Positions 44,154-55,692 of a stretch of 64,000 bases of DNA are shown piece by piece. The DNA is taken from contig CAJNDS010000668.1 of assembly GCA_905221605.1 (NCBI GenBank), forward strand, positions 452,055 to 516,054. Reading direction: 5' to 3'. The stretch's first letter is position 1, and each line of letters starts with the position of its first letter. A program made the position numbers and the translations under genes. The notes beneath the pieces were generated by a model that saw only the letters and a program-made list of their open reading frames with translations, searched no databases and was not told the DNA's origin. Source of the DNA: Symbiodinium natans (Eukaryota > Sar > Dinophyceae > Suessiales > Symbiodiniaceae).

Positions 44154-44477
44154 GTGGCAGGCACAGGACTCGGCGATTGGCCAAACGGCTGGCAGCTTCA
44201 CGCGTCGCGCACACGCATCGCCCACTACCGCGACACCGTGATGCTGCCATCGTTGACGCCGGAACGCCGAGCCCTTCTGAGTCCACAGTCGGGCCCGCAC
44301 GCTGGCGTGTGGTTGGCAGCCACACCCGGCGGGCCGACTACAACGTTGTCGCAGCTCATCATGCACGTGGCCTTGCGCAGGAGATTGCGCCTGCAAGTGC
44401 CCTTCACCGTTCGCCATTGCTCGCCTGGGTGTGTCGCGGGACGGTGCATTTCCCCGCACGGCGAGCAGAGCACGTGA
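44154..44477 (+). pseudogene. Decayed LINE-type retroelement ORF fragment
   Basis: This 107-codon open stretch contains SGPHAGVWLAATP and MHVALRRRLRL. That resembles, from memory, the region after the reverse transcriptase in dinoflagellate non-LTR element ORFs, where a similar motif precedes a Cys/His cluster. Here the frame decays after RHCSPGC. A related, more diverged copy of the flanking DNA (about 44475-44600) recurs at about 44803-44935. No catalytic reverse-transcriptase motif is visible nearby. Confidence 0.5.
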
Positions 44478-45758
44478 AAGCAAACGACGACTGGCTGCCG
44501 ATGCAGTGTCTGCGTGTGCGCACGCAGCTCTCTGGTAGCTGGGGTGAGCAAGCAAGGCCGAAGCCGCTGACTTCTCTGGTTGCCGGGTGGAGCAGCGGCT
44601 TGCTTTGCACTGTGAGTACTGTGAGTGCTGCCATGACATGCAGCTTGCTCGTGGCTGTATGATGGGGAAGCTAAACCGACGCAGCTGGCTTGTCCGGCTG
44701 CAGGATGGGACACGCCCCCGGGCGCTGGAAGTGGTGACATGGCTGGTGGGCTAGAACCGTTCTCATTTGTGTTCTCGCACTGTAGTGCATATTAGAAAAA
44801 TAGGTGACAGCAAACGATGATTAGCTGCCGGTGCCGTGGCTGGGCGTGCGCACGCAGCGCTCTTATAGTTATGGCGAGCAAACTAAGTCGAAGCCGCTGG
44901 TTTCTCTGTCTGCGTGACGGGGCAAAAGCTCGCCTCCTTGCCGCAATGTCCACATGCACAGGTCTCTTGTGGCTGTGGTGAGCAAACGCTTCCTCAGAAC
45001 GCATCAAGCAGTGACGGAGAGCGCCAGTGCCCGGCGCAAGCCTGGGCATGTAATTTGGTGCAAGACGTGTAGATGCTTGTGTGTTCCCAGGCGCGTTGAC
45101 CACGAGCTCGGGGCAGTAGGGCAAGGTCGTGACAACCCTGCAAGCAAAAGGCGCGCCCTGGGATTCCAACATGGCAAGTGAGGCCGGTCAAGCGCAGCGT
45201 GGAACTGGCCGGCGGAGGAATCGCCGATCAGGCCGCTGCCACCACGAGTGGTGTGTCAACAGGCTCGTCGGGGTCTGCCGGGCCTACGGGGGGCTGCAAG
45301 GGGAGCTCGCCGAAGGGCGGAAGCTGGACACCGCAGCCACCGGCAAGGGAGCCGAGGCAGCGGGGGGGGATTCCCAACATTCCCACCTAAATGCAGGTAT
45401 TGCGCAAAGGTCAGCAGGATCCTTGGCAAAACAAAAGGCGCTGCGTGCAACAGGTATGCTCGAGAAACCAAATCGATTTTTAATTTAATTTTGACTTGGG
45501 AAAACTGGCTGTATGGCTTTGTTAAGTCGTCCTGATGTAAATTCCGACGCCACCATGGGCCATGTGGTGCGGCAACACCAGACGCTCGGGTTTTTGCTTG
45601 ACGACCACCTCACCCAGCCGATGCTTTCGAGCCTCGCGGCCATTCCCAAAAACAGTTGGACCAATGCATGCACTCCTTCTTGCCTTTCGTAGAAGGTTAA
45701 CATCATCGGCAGCCCATGCGATCGAACTTATAGTGCAAGTTCCGCAGTACCTCGGGCC

Positions 45759-46400
45759 TTGATGCCTGAGTTGGGTGTTCTGGATCGCTTGTCAGCGACC
45801 GCATGCAGCCCGGCTGTCATGGTGCGGCGGCGAGCCCGCAATGATACTCGCTACAGCTCTGAGAACGGCATTTTGCGGCTGGCTGAAAACGAGCCGTCGT
45901 CCTGGTCGGCCAGCGTGCTGCGCAAAGAGCTGCGACTGGGACTACCAGTGCTCGGCATTGATACCTCGGTCCTTTCTGTCAAGCAGAACAAGGCTAAGTT
46001 GCACTATCACGCTGTGACAGTTGTCCTTCCTGCCGGCAAATTGGCACTCCTTTTCAAAAAGCATCCAGCACTGGTTAGGCTACTCGAAGCCGAGTTGGAC
46101 AGTGCATCAGTCGGCAGAGCTCGGGATTTGCATCTCCGATGCCCAAGCCTGGGCTCCGCTTAGACTTCAAGGCTACTTCACGCATGATGCTTTTGGGCCT
46201 GCTGCTCCATGCAGATTTTGTTCCAGGAATCTCCTGGAAGATATCGAGCATTTATTCTTTGACTGTGATGTAGCAATGCAATTCATGTGCAATTTTCCAG
46301 ACCAGGGCTGCGCTGATGCTCGGAGGTCCGTCGGCAGCAATCTGGATGATGTTTGGAGTGTCACTCGATGGGCGCGGGCGTCAGGCGAGCTCCGTATACA
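45759..46400 (+). pseudogene. Frameshifted retroelement 3' region with a zinc-knuckle-like motif
   Basis: Two overlapping open frames (45759-46163 and 46021 onward) seem to be parts of one former coding region. The second holds C-x2-C-x9-H-x4-C (CRFC ... EHLFFDC, codons 64-82 from 46021), the pattern near the C-terminus of many non-LTR retroelement polyproteins (zf-RVT type). Downstream the frame runs into (CATATA) and (TTTACA) microsatellites. I take it as a dead LINE tail. Confidence 0.5.
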
Positions 46401-47873
46401 TATACATATGCATATACATATTCCGCCTGCTCGCAAGGTGCAAGGCGCGGTCAGCACCGCCCCCTTCACGAGCCGCCGCTATCTCTGCCTACACGCTCCG
46501 ATGGTCGGCCCTCCTGTCCTTCGCTGCCGCGCGCTCCTTCGCTGCCAGCCTGCTCTCTTTGCCTGTCACAGGCACGGCCAATGTCGATGGGAAGCTGCCG
46601 CCCCTGAGCGACATCCTCACAGACTCAACTGCGCAGCCACCACACGCCAGCCGCCTGGCATGACCGCCCGCTGCCTATTGCCCGTAGGATGTCGCCCGGC
46701 TGGGGCTAGAGCACAGGGACCGCATTGGACGTTGGTAAAAAGGTGCGAGGGAAAAATAAGCATATACATATGCATATACATGTACATGTACATTTACATT
46801 TACATTTACATTTACATTTGCATATGCAAATACATATTTGTTTCGCTGTTTTTTTTTCCGGCCTTGATTGCCAACTTTGATTTTGGTATACCTGTTGCGT
46901 TGCCAACCGCAGCCTTCGAGCCCAAACACCTGAAACTCCAAGCGCGACTTGTGCGCCAAAGTTATGGCCGGGCACTAAACGTTGCGATTGCGTTGAGGGC
47001 AGACGCAATGCGTGGCAAAGCGATCCAGTAGACAATGTGGCCACCAAGGTGAAACGAGCAGTGCTCGTTGCATGCAACTACCCAAGCAAAGCCTATGGGT
47101 TGGCAGGATGCGTGTGGCTGGCATGGTTAGGTTTCTTTGCTTGGCCTGTTGTTGGTCATGACATATGTAAGCCATTTGTTGGCCGTTTGGTGTGGCGCAC
47201 AGGTTGACGCAATTTAAAGTTGGTTAATTACAACAGAGTTAATTGCCTTCAGGTGAACGATGCATTTGCCATCGCTGAACAGCTCGAAGCAAGAGGTTTC
47301 GAGAATGACAATGCCGGCGTCCCAGTTGCAATTTCCCTTCATGGTTTGCACTAGCTGCTCCGTTGCCGCGGCGTGGGCTGTTTGTGCCAGGTGCTTATTC
47401 TGCATGACACCATGCCAGGAAGGCGTCGTGACCCTCAGGTGGGGCTTAGTGCGGTTGCTGTTGTTCTGGAAGATACGTAAAGGGACCCTTTCTATGGCTG
47501 CGGGCGACTTGCCGCCGCATGCTGTTGCTGTCGCTGTCGCGGTTGCCGTTGCGGTCGCCGCTGCCGCTGCCGCTGCCGCTGCCGCTGCCGCTGCCAGTTT
47601 TCAAGTGTTCACCGGGGTGGAATTTCTGCCACAAGCTTTTCCTTCTGCTGTAACATCCGTGAACAAACTGTACAGATGGAGTTGCCCACTAGGTTTGGAC
47701 CGCAAATGTTTGATTTGCCCTGATCCGCAGAAAGACGATGCACTTCGCCCAACGCGGGTCAACATCTTGCAGCGTCTTCAAGCGATGATAAGGCACGGAT
47801 TCCCCGTTTCCCCGTGTTCCAGGCATGTCCCATCGCCAGTGTGATTACGATTGGATGCAGAACTTGGGATGAT

Positions 47874-48054
47874 CCCCCTTGTCCTAACTATAACAGTCCG
47901 TAATACTGGTTACAGTATCCCCACCATCATGGGTCCTTGTTGGCTTTAATGCTACATTTTGTTATCATAAAACCCAGTAAGGATTAGAAATGATAATTTC
48001 TAATATACCCCCAACAAGGGCCCAATATCATAATCCCCACTAAGAACATCCCAA
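47874..48054. mobile_element. Family A foldback with a second foldback nested inside
   Basis: Outer ends TTGGGATGATCCCCCTT and AGAACATCCCAA. An inner pair, GGGTCCTTGTTGG near 47930 and CCAACAAGGGCCC near 48011, flanks an AT-rich palindromic core. Confidence 0.65.
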
Positions 48055-48112
48055 TGCAGTCAGAAGCCTTGGGGTGCGTGTGCACAAGCCGCGGGCTTGC
48101 ATTGACATTGCT

Positions 48113-48250
48113 CCCAAAGATCCCAATACGCCTTAACTAAGGATTATTCCTTAAATCATACCCAAAACCCTAAAGCCTACACCCTAAACCCTAAATCCTA
48201 AACCCTATATGGTTGAAGGAATATTGCTTCATCAAGGGGTTTTGGGCTCC
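48113..48250. mobile_element. Foldback element family C with internal telomere-type array
   Basis: Ends CCCAAAGATCCCAATACGCC and GGGGTTTTGGGCTCC. Between the two AT-rich arms lies a CCCTAAA-type run (about 48164-48208) not present in other copies. Confidence 0.65.
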
Positions 48251-48476
48251 CTGTTCCCGCTGCGAGCCAGGAAGACGAAAGCCGGCCACCCGTGCGCAAT
48301 TACTGGCCCAGAGCCATGTTTTTGTCCTAAACCCTAAACCCTATGAGCCCTAAACCTAGAACCCTAAACCAGGCACCCGAAACCGAAGATGTAGAGTCCT
48401 ACAGGATCCTCCTGTGGCAGCCTCTGCGAGCTACGGTGACATTTCATGTTCGTAGGCGCGCGCGCATGTTGCTGAG

Positions 48477-51400
48477 GTGACGTGTGTTTCTTTAGCTTCT
48501 CCGGCTACGGCATGCAGGCCCTGGGAGTTTTGAACACTTCTTTGTTCTTGCAACATCTCCGCCATCTCTGCACGTCACTGGCTACTCGTAGCAGACGTCA
48601 CCACCTTCTGGACACCCAAAACCCCCAAACTCCCAAACCCTAAACCCTAAACCCAAGTCTACAGTTCAGCACTGTTTGAAGAGTGCTTTGATGCCAGACT
48701 GTGATTGCGCAGCTGCTCCTGCTTCTTGAACGGTTTTTGAAGGGCTTTTCAGCGGTTGTTAACGGTTTTTGAGGTTTTGTTTTTTGCGGGGGTTTTTGAA
48801 ACCGGTTTTGAATTCGAGATGAGTGCCTGACCCCCCCCCCCCCATCCTTGAATATTCAAAGCGGGATCCCGACCGTTTCCCTGCACCTGCGGGTTTAGGG
48901 TTTAGGGTTTAGGTTGCTTCAGGGTCTAAGGTTCAGTCCCAGTCCCAGGCCCTGACTCTTGCTCGACCATTGTTGTGAAAATGTGTCCTTTTGACCCTAA
49001 ACCCTAAAAACCCTAAAAACCTTAAAAACCCTATAAACCCTATAAACCCTATAAACCCTATAAACCCTATAAACCCTATAAACCCTATAAACCCGATAAA
49101 CCCAAAAACCCTATAAACCCTGTAAACCCTGTAAACCCTGCAAACCCTATAAACCCTATGAACCCTATGAAGCCTATGAACCCTAAACCCTAAACCCATT
49201 GGAATATTGAACCGTTTCCCTGTCCGATGTGTTGCGCGTTGCCGTGGACCCGCCCTAATCCTTGAATCGCAAACCAGACTTCTCCCTAAACCGTACAAAC
49301 CCTATAAACCCTGTAATTTATATACCTCATAAACCCTATAATCCCTACAAATGCCTATAAACCCTAAAACCCCCTCTAAGCCCTATAAACCCTATAAACC
49401 CTTAAAACCCTCTAGGCCCTATAAACCCTGTAAGCCCTATAAACCCTTTGAACCCCCTAAACCCTTTAAAGCCCTCTAAACCCTCTAAACCCTCTAAGCC
49501 CTCTAAAACCCTTCTTAAGCCCTCTAAGCCCTAAAAAACAGGTGGACCGCATGCGTCTGGATGCTCAAGCGCCGGAGGGCCTCGACGAGGCAATTCTGTT
49601 CGAGCCCCAGCTCTTCGGGGTTGTTGGGTTTTGGGGTTTAGGCAAAAAGGGTTGGGGGTGTAAGGCAAATCGCGCTGCAGTCCCTCCTCAAAAAAAGTGT
49701 TTAGGGTTTAGGGTTTAGGGTTTAGGGTAACCAGTGGGGTTTAGGTTGGGATGTTCCCCCTTATACAGACAGTCGTTAATAGGCTTCATAGCGCCCGATT
49801 GTAATTCCGATGAAGGACTCGTAGTATACGGGGTTAAGGGTTTAGGTTCAATCAGGGTTTATGGCTTTGGAGGGCCTGTTGAATGTGATTTTCTGAAACA
49901 AGCCTGGCTACCTGCAAGGGAGGCGAAGCCGACTGGGTGGACGTGCATTGTTGCCATTGCCGTTTGCGGCTGGTTTTTTTTGTTGGCTAAGAGCATCTGA
50001 AGTACTGCTGGCGTGTTCATCTTCACCGCGTTTCCGGGGGTCTCATGACTTTGAGATTTGGTCAGGTTTCGAGCACGGGCTTCAGGTCAGGAGTTGTCAC
50101 GAATGCCTTGTGAATCATTTTGCAGGAGAAAGGCCAAGTCGACAGCCAACTGGAAGTTTGTGTGTGACTGATGTGAGGTGGCTTGTGTAAGTGTGGGTAT
50201 AGGTTTAGGAGTTTAGGAGTTTAGGGTTTAGGGTTTAGGGTTTAGGGTTTAGGGTTTAGGGCCAGTAGATCATGCCGGCCACTTCTGATTGAGGCAAGCT
50301 TCACTGGAAGCAGGACCGGATGAGTCGGTGGACGCGCTGGGAGCAGAGCACAAAAGACTTTCGCAGCTGGCAGGAGGGCTCTTAAGGGCACACAAGACGG
50401 AGAACGGCCGCTAGAAGAATGGAACGGCAACTCTGTCTCATCTTGTGGCTTTCAACGTCGAGACAGCGATAATGCTTTCTCTGCTGTTCTGTGCGATGGG
50501 GTTGTAGTGTGACCTGGGGCTGTGCTGACTGTGATGTCGAGATCAAGGACGAAGTTCAGTGAGCTTTGGATGTCAAAGGCTTGTGCTTTTGGGTCAAAAG
50601 CCAAGCTCTTGGAGGTGCGAGAGAACTCCTCTAAAACGAACGGGGAGCTCATCCGGTTAAAGAGGGTCCACTCGGTCGGGAGGATTGGGGGGCTATACAT
50701 TGAAGAGGGTCCCATCAGGGTTTAAGGGAATCGATACGAACCCTGTTCGCTAAGAAAAACCCTTAGAACCCCTTTCTGCCCTGCAAAAAAAACCTAGAAG
50801 CCAACCCTAGACCCCCAAGCCCTGAGAGCGATGACAATGCGGTTTAGGGTTTAGGGTTTACTTGACGGTTCATGGTACTTATTAACCATTTATAACTGTA
50901 CTCATAACCCTACTTATAATTGGGATAACCCCTATAAGGCCCTTTAGGGGTATTATAAGTAGGGTTATAAGTACAGTTATAAGTGGTTAGTAAGTACCAT
51001 GAACCTTCAAGTAGGGTTTATAGGGTTTAGGCTAGCGCAGTGGAAGTTCGGCACATACGTGAGCAGCGGCTTGGAGGGTTTCGGGTTTCACATGTCCACG
51101 GTGCGGCTCAGCAAGTTGCAGTTGAAGTCTGCACCTCTACCGTTACATGGATGCTCGCCAATCGTCAATGCACGCGAATTCCCCCCCGACCCCCACACCC
51201 CCAAGTCCTTCTTTGTAGTAGAGGGTCACCGGTGCCCAGGCCAACAGACTTTCAGGATTCTGTCTACAATGGCCCCTGCGTCATCGTGGCCACCTCAGTG
51301 TGCTTTTTGGCATGACAAAGGAGAGTGCCTCCATGACGACCAGGGTACCACTGCACGCTGACAAGATGTATAACAAACCAGGTAGAGAACACCATACGGG

Positions 51401-51726
51401 TTGGAATGCACTTAAGTTCATAAAGGATGCCCTCTATAGAGTTTACGCTTAAAGTCATTTGAAGGAGCGCTTTTAAGTCAAAGAGTGCTGCGGCCTGCTG
51501 GGCATTCGACGGCCCATGAGCCATGCATGTGAGGGTTTCCGAAATTGGGGTACCTTCTTATTATTGGGGTCCTGATGATGAGGGAATCTTGCTATTTGGG
51601 GATCTATATTGGGGGTCCCTCACAAAACCCATGAACCCTATAACCCCCCATGTGAGGAATGTGCTGAGTTGCACGACATCCTCGCCAGCGCGCCGGCCGG
51701 AGCTTCTGTGACCATGCTGATGGACA
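48477..51726 (+). CDS. Caspase/metacaspase-like p20 domain, three exons, His position is Tyr
   Basis: 48477-48517 encodes DVCFFSFSGYGMQ, 49542-49601 encodes VDRMRLDAQAPEGLDEAILF and 51657-51726 encodes ECAELHDILASAPAGASVTM then LMD with a split Ser. All acceptors are AG|G and phases agree. Donors are GC (48518), GA (49602) and GC in a GCAAGT context (51727). The order matches the C14 fold: beta strand ending S-G-H-G, then G-L-D-E-A, then D-E-L-H-x-I-L, then P-A-G-x-x-V-T-x-L-x-D-S before the catalytic Cys. Here the His codon position (48506-48508) is TAC, Tyr, one base from CAC. The Cys exon was not found. The product may be a non-peptidase homologue. Confidence 0.6.
48990..49535. repeat. CCCTATAAA-type array at an intron 3' end
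   Basis: Two blocks (48993-49197, 49288-49535) of 9-bp CCCTATAAA and related units. They end just before the caspase-like exon at 49542. Confidence 0.9.
49746..49834. mobile_element. Family A foldback, right end decayed
   Basis: Left end TTGGGATGTTCCCCCTTATA is perfect. The right arm keeps only GTAGTATACGGGG. It lies in the 49602-51656 intron of the caspase-like gene. Confidence 0.65.
50860..51012. mobile_element. Foldback element family B, well preserved
   Basis: Near-identical in plan to 38867-39020: ACTTGACGGTTCATGGTACT at the left end, GTACCATGAACCTTCAAGT at the right end, and a shared centre with GGGATAACCCCTATAAGGCC. Confidence 0.85.
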
Positions 51727-52105
51727 GCAAGTCTTTGGGTTTAGGGTTTGGGGTTTGGGGTTTGGGATTTGGGGGAGCCCTAAACCCTAAACTTCAAAGA
51801 AAGCTCAAAAACCAAACCCTAGACGTTCAGAAATTCTGTACCCCACGCTTTCAGGCTCCTAAGTGCGTTCGGTTCTGTGGTCTGGGCATGTGCACGTCTG
51901 AAATGAGTGGCAGAAGCACACATGATGAACAACACAACATGGCTGCGAGTTGGAGGCGCCTTCAAACTCAGAACCAGTCTCCTTGCTTTTGAGTACCCTG
52001 ATGCTATCAAATTGTCGAATGCAGGATTGCGATCACGCCACAAGTGTGGCAGACGTGCTCGGCACCCTGATTCTTTCTGTGTGGAAGCCAGGGCTTAGGT
52101 TGCCT

Positions 52106-52258
52106 TCAGCTTTAAGGGTAGTTACATGGGCCCTGAATGTGGTTCCTTACCTCCCTTACAGGGTCCTGAAGTATGGGCCCTTGGGTTGTATAATAGGGTA
52201 TGCAAGGGGTCCCCTTTTTAAGGGTCCATACTAAGGGACCATGTGTCTACCCCAAGAC
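52106..52258. mobile_element. Family G foldback element
   Basis: Holds GGTTCCTTACCTCCCTTACA, GAAGTATGGGCCC and CCATGTGTCTACCCC. A related copy is at 26352-26470 (GGTCCCTTACC, GAAGTACGGACCC, CCATGTATCTACCCC). Confidence 0.5.
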
Positions 52259-53317
52259 TTCGACCTCTACAGGCACTAAAGGCTTATTGTTCCCAACAAA
52301 GGCTTGTTTTGTGACGGGGTTTTTGCCTTGACCGCTTTGACCCCACATAAGTCCTGGATCCACCTTTCTAAATTTTAAACCCTAAACCCTAAAGCCTAAG
52401 CCCTAAACCCTAAGCCTGTACTCGGCCCGCTGCGGATCATGTTCAGGAATATTTGTCAGAGGGTCTTAGGGGCCATCCGAACCCTAAACCCTAAACCCTA
52501 AACCCTTCTTCAGGTCAGGAACCCTTTCCGGAAAGCTCATCGAAGGAATCCGAGAGACAGACTTCTGCACCTCGGCCAACACCAGCTAATCCCTTCCCTC
52601 TGATTATATTAAATACCCCCTATATACTCTAATATAGCTATAATGGGGGTATTGAATACTAGGGGTAGGGGGAGGTTTCATGTCAGGGGGAGGGATTACT
52701 CAGCGTTTGTCATGAATAAGTACATCGGCACGCTGGATAAGACGTGTGATTTCGACAAATCCTCGATTTCTTCTTAACTATGAAGCACCCTTGTCTTTCG
52801 AACAAATCACTTCAATAATCCGAGGGCGCCCGCGCTTTCTTGATGCATTTTTCGATTGTCTTAAACTAAGGAGCAAGTACCGCAATGCAATTTTCGCTTC
52901 ACACGCAGCAAGAAATCTAGCCCTGCCATTTCTCAAGTCCAAGAAATGCCCTCCCCTCCCAAAGGCTGGATTTCTCATTTGAGCTACTACTGCAGCTGCT
53001 GCAGCCCTCAATGCTCGACCCAACCACTCGAATTCGAAAAATAGAAAAAGCGCTGAAATCTGTTTCGGGGGAGGGGGCTGCATTTCTCATTTGAGGTTTG
53101 GGGTTTAGGGTTTAGGGTTTAGGGCATGTGCTGGCCAGGTTGAAGGCGCCCTCAAATTTCCTGACTTGATCGAATCTGACGCTCACTTTTCGCAGTTTCG
53201 GCGCCTAGGGGTCCCCTTGCTGAACCCCATATGAAGATTTAAACCGTGCTGCCACTGTAGCCTGTCTAAGTCTTCTTGGTGGTAGTCTGTCTCATTCCTG
53301 CGCATGTGATCCCAATT

Positions 53318-53420
53318 AACCCTAAACCCTAAACCCTAAACCCTAAACCCTAAACCCTAAACCCTAAACCCTAAACCCTAAACCCTACCCCCTAAACCCT
53401 AAACCCTAAACCCTAAACCT
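53318..53420. repeat. CCCTAAA array
   Basis: About 14 units with one CCCTACC interruption. Confidence 0.95.
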
Positions 53421-53841
53421 TATAGCTGAACCCTGAGTTGGCCCTAGGAAACGGAGGGTTGTGGCTTTCGCGCTTAGGGCGGCGTCTTCTTCAAGAGCTG
53501 GGGGTCTAGGCATGCTGTGATGTAGACATCCGTATGGGCACGTTGCTTACCTGCGCCCCTGAGAGCTAAACCTGCTGCCTTTATAAGCCCAAAATGTCGT
53601 GCAGGTGCTGCTCTGCCTAGGGTACTGTACTTGGACTGGATGTGATGTGCCTTTCACGGGTAACGCCCCTCAAAATACCCCTGAGCTCGTAAAATCCTTG
53701 ATACTGATTTCCAGGGAGCCCAAAACCCGAAACCCTAAACCCTAAACCTCAAAAAACAAGGAACATCATGGCTCGCGGCTGAACCTTGATCAATGGGTCA
53801 CTAAACTGCACCACGCAGTTGCCGACGCGCATCTCGAATAT

Positions 53842-53958
53842 CCTACCCAGAGACCCCTTAACTTACTAAGGAATATTCCTTAAACTATATAAGGAACCCT
53901 CTGATCTATTTTGAGGAATATTCCTGAATTGAGGGATGGTTCCCTGGCAACCTTAGCC
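53842..53958. mobile_element. Foldback element family C
   Basis: AAGGAATATTCCTTAAACTA paired with GAGGAATATTCCTGAATTG around a GGAACCCTC centre. Confidence 0.6.
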
Positions 53959-54079
53959 CCTAGAATATACTCCACAGCAAGAAGCTGGGGGGGGGGGGGG
54001 GCATTGTATTCCCTTTTCTCCTGCAGGCGGCGTGAAGGCGCGATGTAGACACAACCGAGTTGCTTGTGGTGGTTGAGGG

Positions 54080-54182
54080 TGAGGGTTTAGGGTTTAGGGT
54101 TTAGGGTTTAGGGTTTAGTGTTTGGGGTTTGGGGTTTGGGGTTTGGGGTTTGGGGTTTGGGGTTTGGGGTTTGGGGTTTGTG
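54080..54182. repeat. TTTAGGG then TTTGGGG array
   Basis: Abrupt switch near 54118 from TTTAGGG to about nine GGGGTTT units. Confidence 0.95.
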
Positions 54183-54564
54183 GTTTTTTTGGTTCAGGTT
54201 TCGAAGCTTGCATTTTTTCGGTTTCCCCACAGGTTTTTGTCTTTTCTGTTTCCCCTTGGTAAATGCTAGCTGCGAGGGGATACGATGACAGAAGATAACC
54301 TGGGCCTTCCAGAATTATCGAAAAAGGGCTATAGGCTTTCATAAGCATGGGGTTTCGGTTTTCGGCTTCGGAAGTGCAGGTGATGTTTTTGCGGTGATGT
54401 AGGTCTGGGGCATCCTAACTCCCAGGGCCGACTTTGGGTATCTCCCACAAGAGGCTGCCCCTACGTAATCAGAATCCCCCCCCCCCGGCTCCCCCCAAAG
54501 CAAAAAAAAAAGGGAACTTTCAGCTTCGGCTGCCATATCTCTTGCTGTTTGCTTGTGCCAGTAC

Positions 54565-54660
54565 CCTGAATTACAGAATAGACCTTAAACTACACAGGGG
54601 TCCTTTGCATGATGTAAGACTTAAGGTATATTCCTTATTTAAGGGGACCCTACTTTGAGA
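54565..54660. mobile_element. Foldback element family C, shortened
   Basis: GACCTTAAACTACACAGGGG and ACTTAAGGTATATTCCTT arms. Confidence 0.55.
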
Positions 54661-54923
54661 CTGGATGGCTGACATGTCAAGACCCTAAACCTTAGGTAGA
54701 CAGATGCAGCCGACAACCGCCCGCATTGCTAAGCTCCCACCATCGCCAGGCGCACGCAGAGAAAATGAAGCCAGGCCCTCAGTGTGGACGCGTGAACTTT
54801 CCAACGAGCCAAGAGAGCCTCATAGTTTTTTTCGGACGGTGAGAGTATGAATACGCAACATCAATAAAATTAGAGGGTAATATGAACATGAAACACTGTG
54901 CATAGAAACATGGCCACTTCTCG

Positions 54924-55000
54924 AAAGTGCGGTCCCGTTTTGGGGTACCCTTAGCATTCGGGGGCCGCCTTTATGAAGCGTGACCCCAAAAGGGACCCTA
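54924..55000. mobile_element. Short foldback with GGTCCCGTTTTGGGGT ends
   Basis: GGTCCCGTTTTGGGGTACCC pairs with GTGACCCCAAAAGGGACC. A degraded relative lies at 8640-8735. Confidence 0.5.
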
Positions 55001-55167
55001 ATTTAGAGAATCCTTCGTATACACATACACAAATACCTATGACATTCCATATTCGGGGTGCAGGGCTTTTAGAGGAGGTTTCTTCTTTCCCACAGGGTTA
55101 GGGTTTTGGGTGTTGGGTTTTGAGGGTTGAGGGTTGAGGGTTGGGATTGAAACCGCCAATACTTCTT

Positions 55168-55264
55168 ACTTGGAGGTTCATCCGGGTAGTGATAAGTGGG
55201 GTAGAAAGCCAGGTTGATTAGGGTATTTATAACCCTGCTTATCACTACCCATGTCCCTCCAAGT
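55168..55264. mobile_element. Foldback element family B
   Basis: ACTTGGAGGTTCATCCGGGTA at 5' (first 20 bases ACTTGGAGGTTCATCCGGGT) and CATGTCCCTCCAAGT at 3'. Confidence 0.7.
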
Positions 55265-55457
55265 AAGGTTGCGGAGGGTGCCCTTCTTGGTTAGGGTTTT
55301 GGTGTAGGCTGCCAGGCGCACCAGCTTTCCGCAGTTAGGTGTGTGATTCCTGGCCAAACGGGGAAGCCTCAAGCACTCAGACGGCTTATGAGTGACACAT
55401 TCAGTTGGAGCAACGTTGCGACTTCAGACTGGCTCACCAAACCTACTTTTTGCCAAC

Positions 55458-55580
55458 TACTTGGGAGGTTCATGGGTAACTGTAAGTATACTTATGGTTA
55501 GAAGTACCCTAAATGGAGCTGGAAGTAGAGTTCCCACACATTGTATCTTTCAACCTTACTTATCACCACCAAAAGACTCC
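55458..55580. mobile_element. Foldback element family B, diverged, next to a family C element
   Basis: Left arm ACTTGGGAGGTTCATGGGTA; the right end runs into the family C element that begins near 55577. Confidence 0.5.
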
Positions 55581-55692
55581 AATACCCCTTAATTATAAGG
55601 AATATTCCTTGGACCATACAAGGAACCCTCTTCTGTTTTCAGGAATATTCCTTATACTTAAGAGGTGTTGGATTCACTGAGTCCCCTTGGGC
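55577..55692. mobile_element. Foldback element family C
   Basis: CCAATACCCCTTAATTATAA left arm, GGAATATTCCTTATACTTAA right arm, GTTGGATTCACTGAGTCCCC right end. Confidence 0.6.

Larger units (their letters stand above)
40970..47870. other. Block without TTTAGGG-type repeats
   Basis: This is the only long stretch of the window with no TTTAGGG/CCCTAAA strings; they stop at about 40955 and return at about 48165. It is GC-richer, with many overlapping open frames on both strands, as expected by chance at such composition. It holds the LINE fragments, the 237-bp duplication and microsatellites at 46397-46425, 46756-46838 and 47522-47594. An insertion or an older retroelement graveyard is likely. 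Confidence 0.6.

Noticed and set aside
46021-47031. 336-codon frame as one intact gene
   Set aside because: Only the first 90 or so codons resemble a retroelement tail; the rest crosses microsatellites and low-complexity DNA.
47260-47844. 194-codon frame with an Ala/Val run
   Set aside because: The centre is a GCTGCC microsatellite, and the flanks look like no known family.
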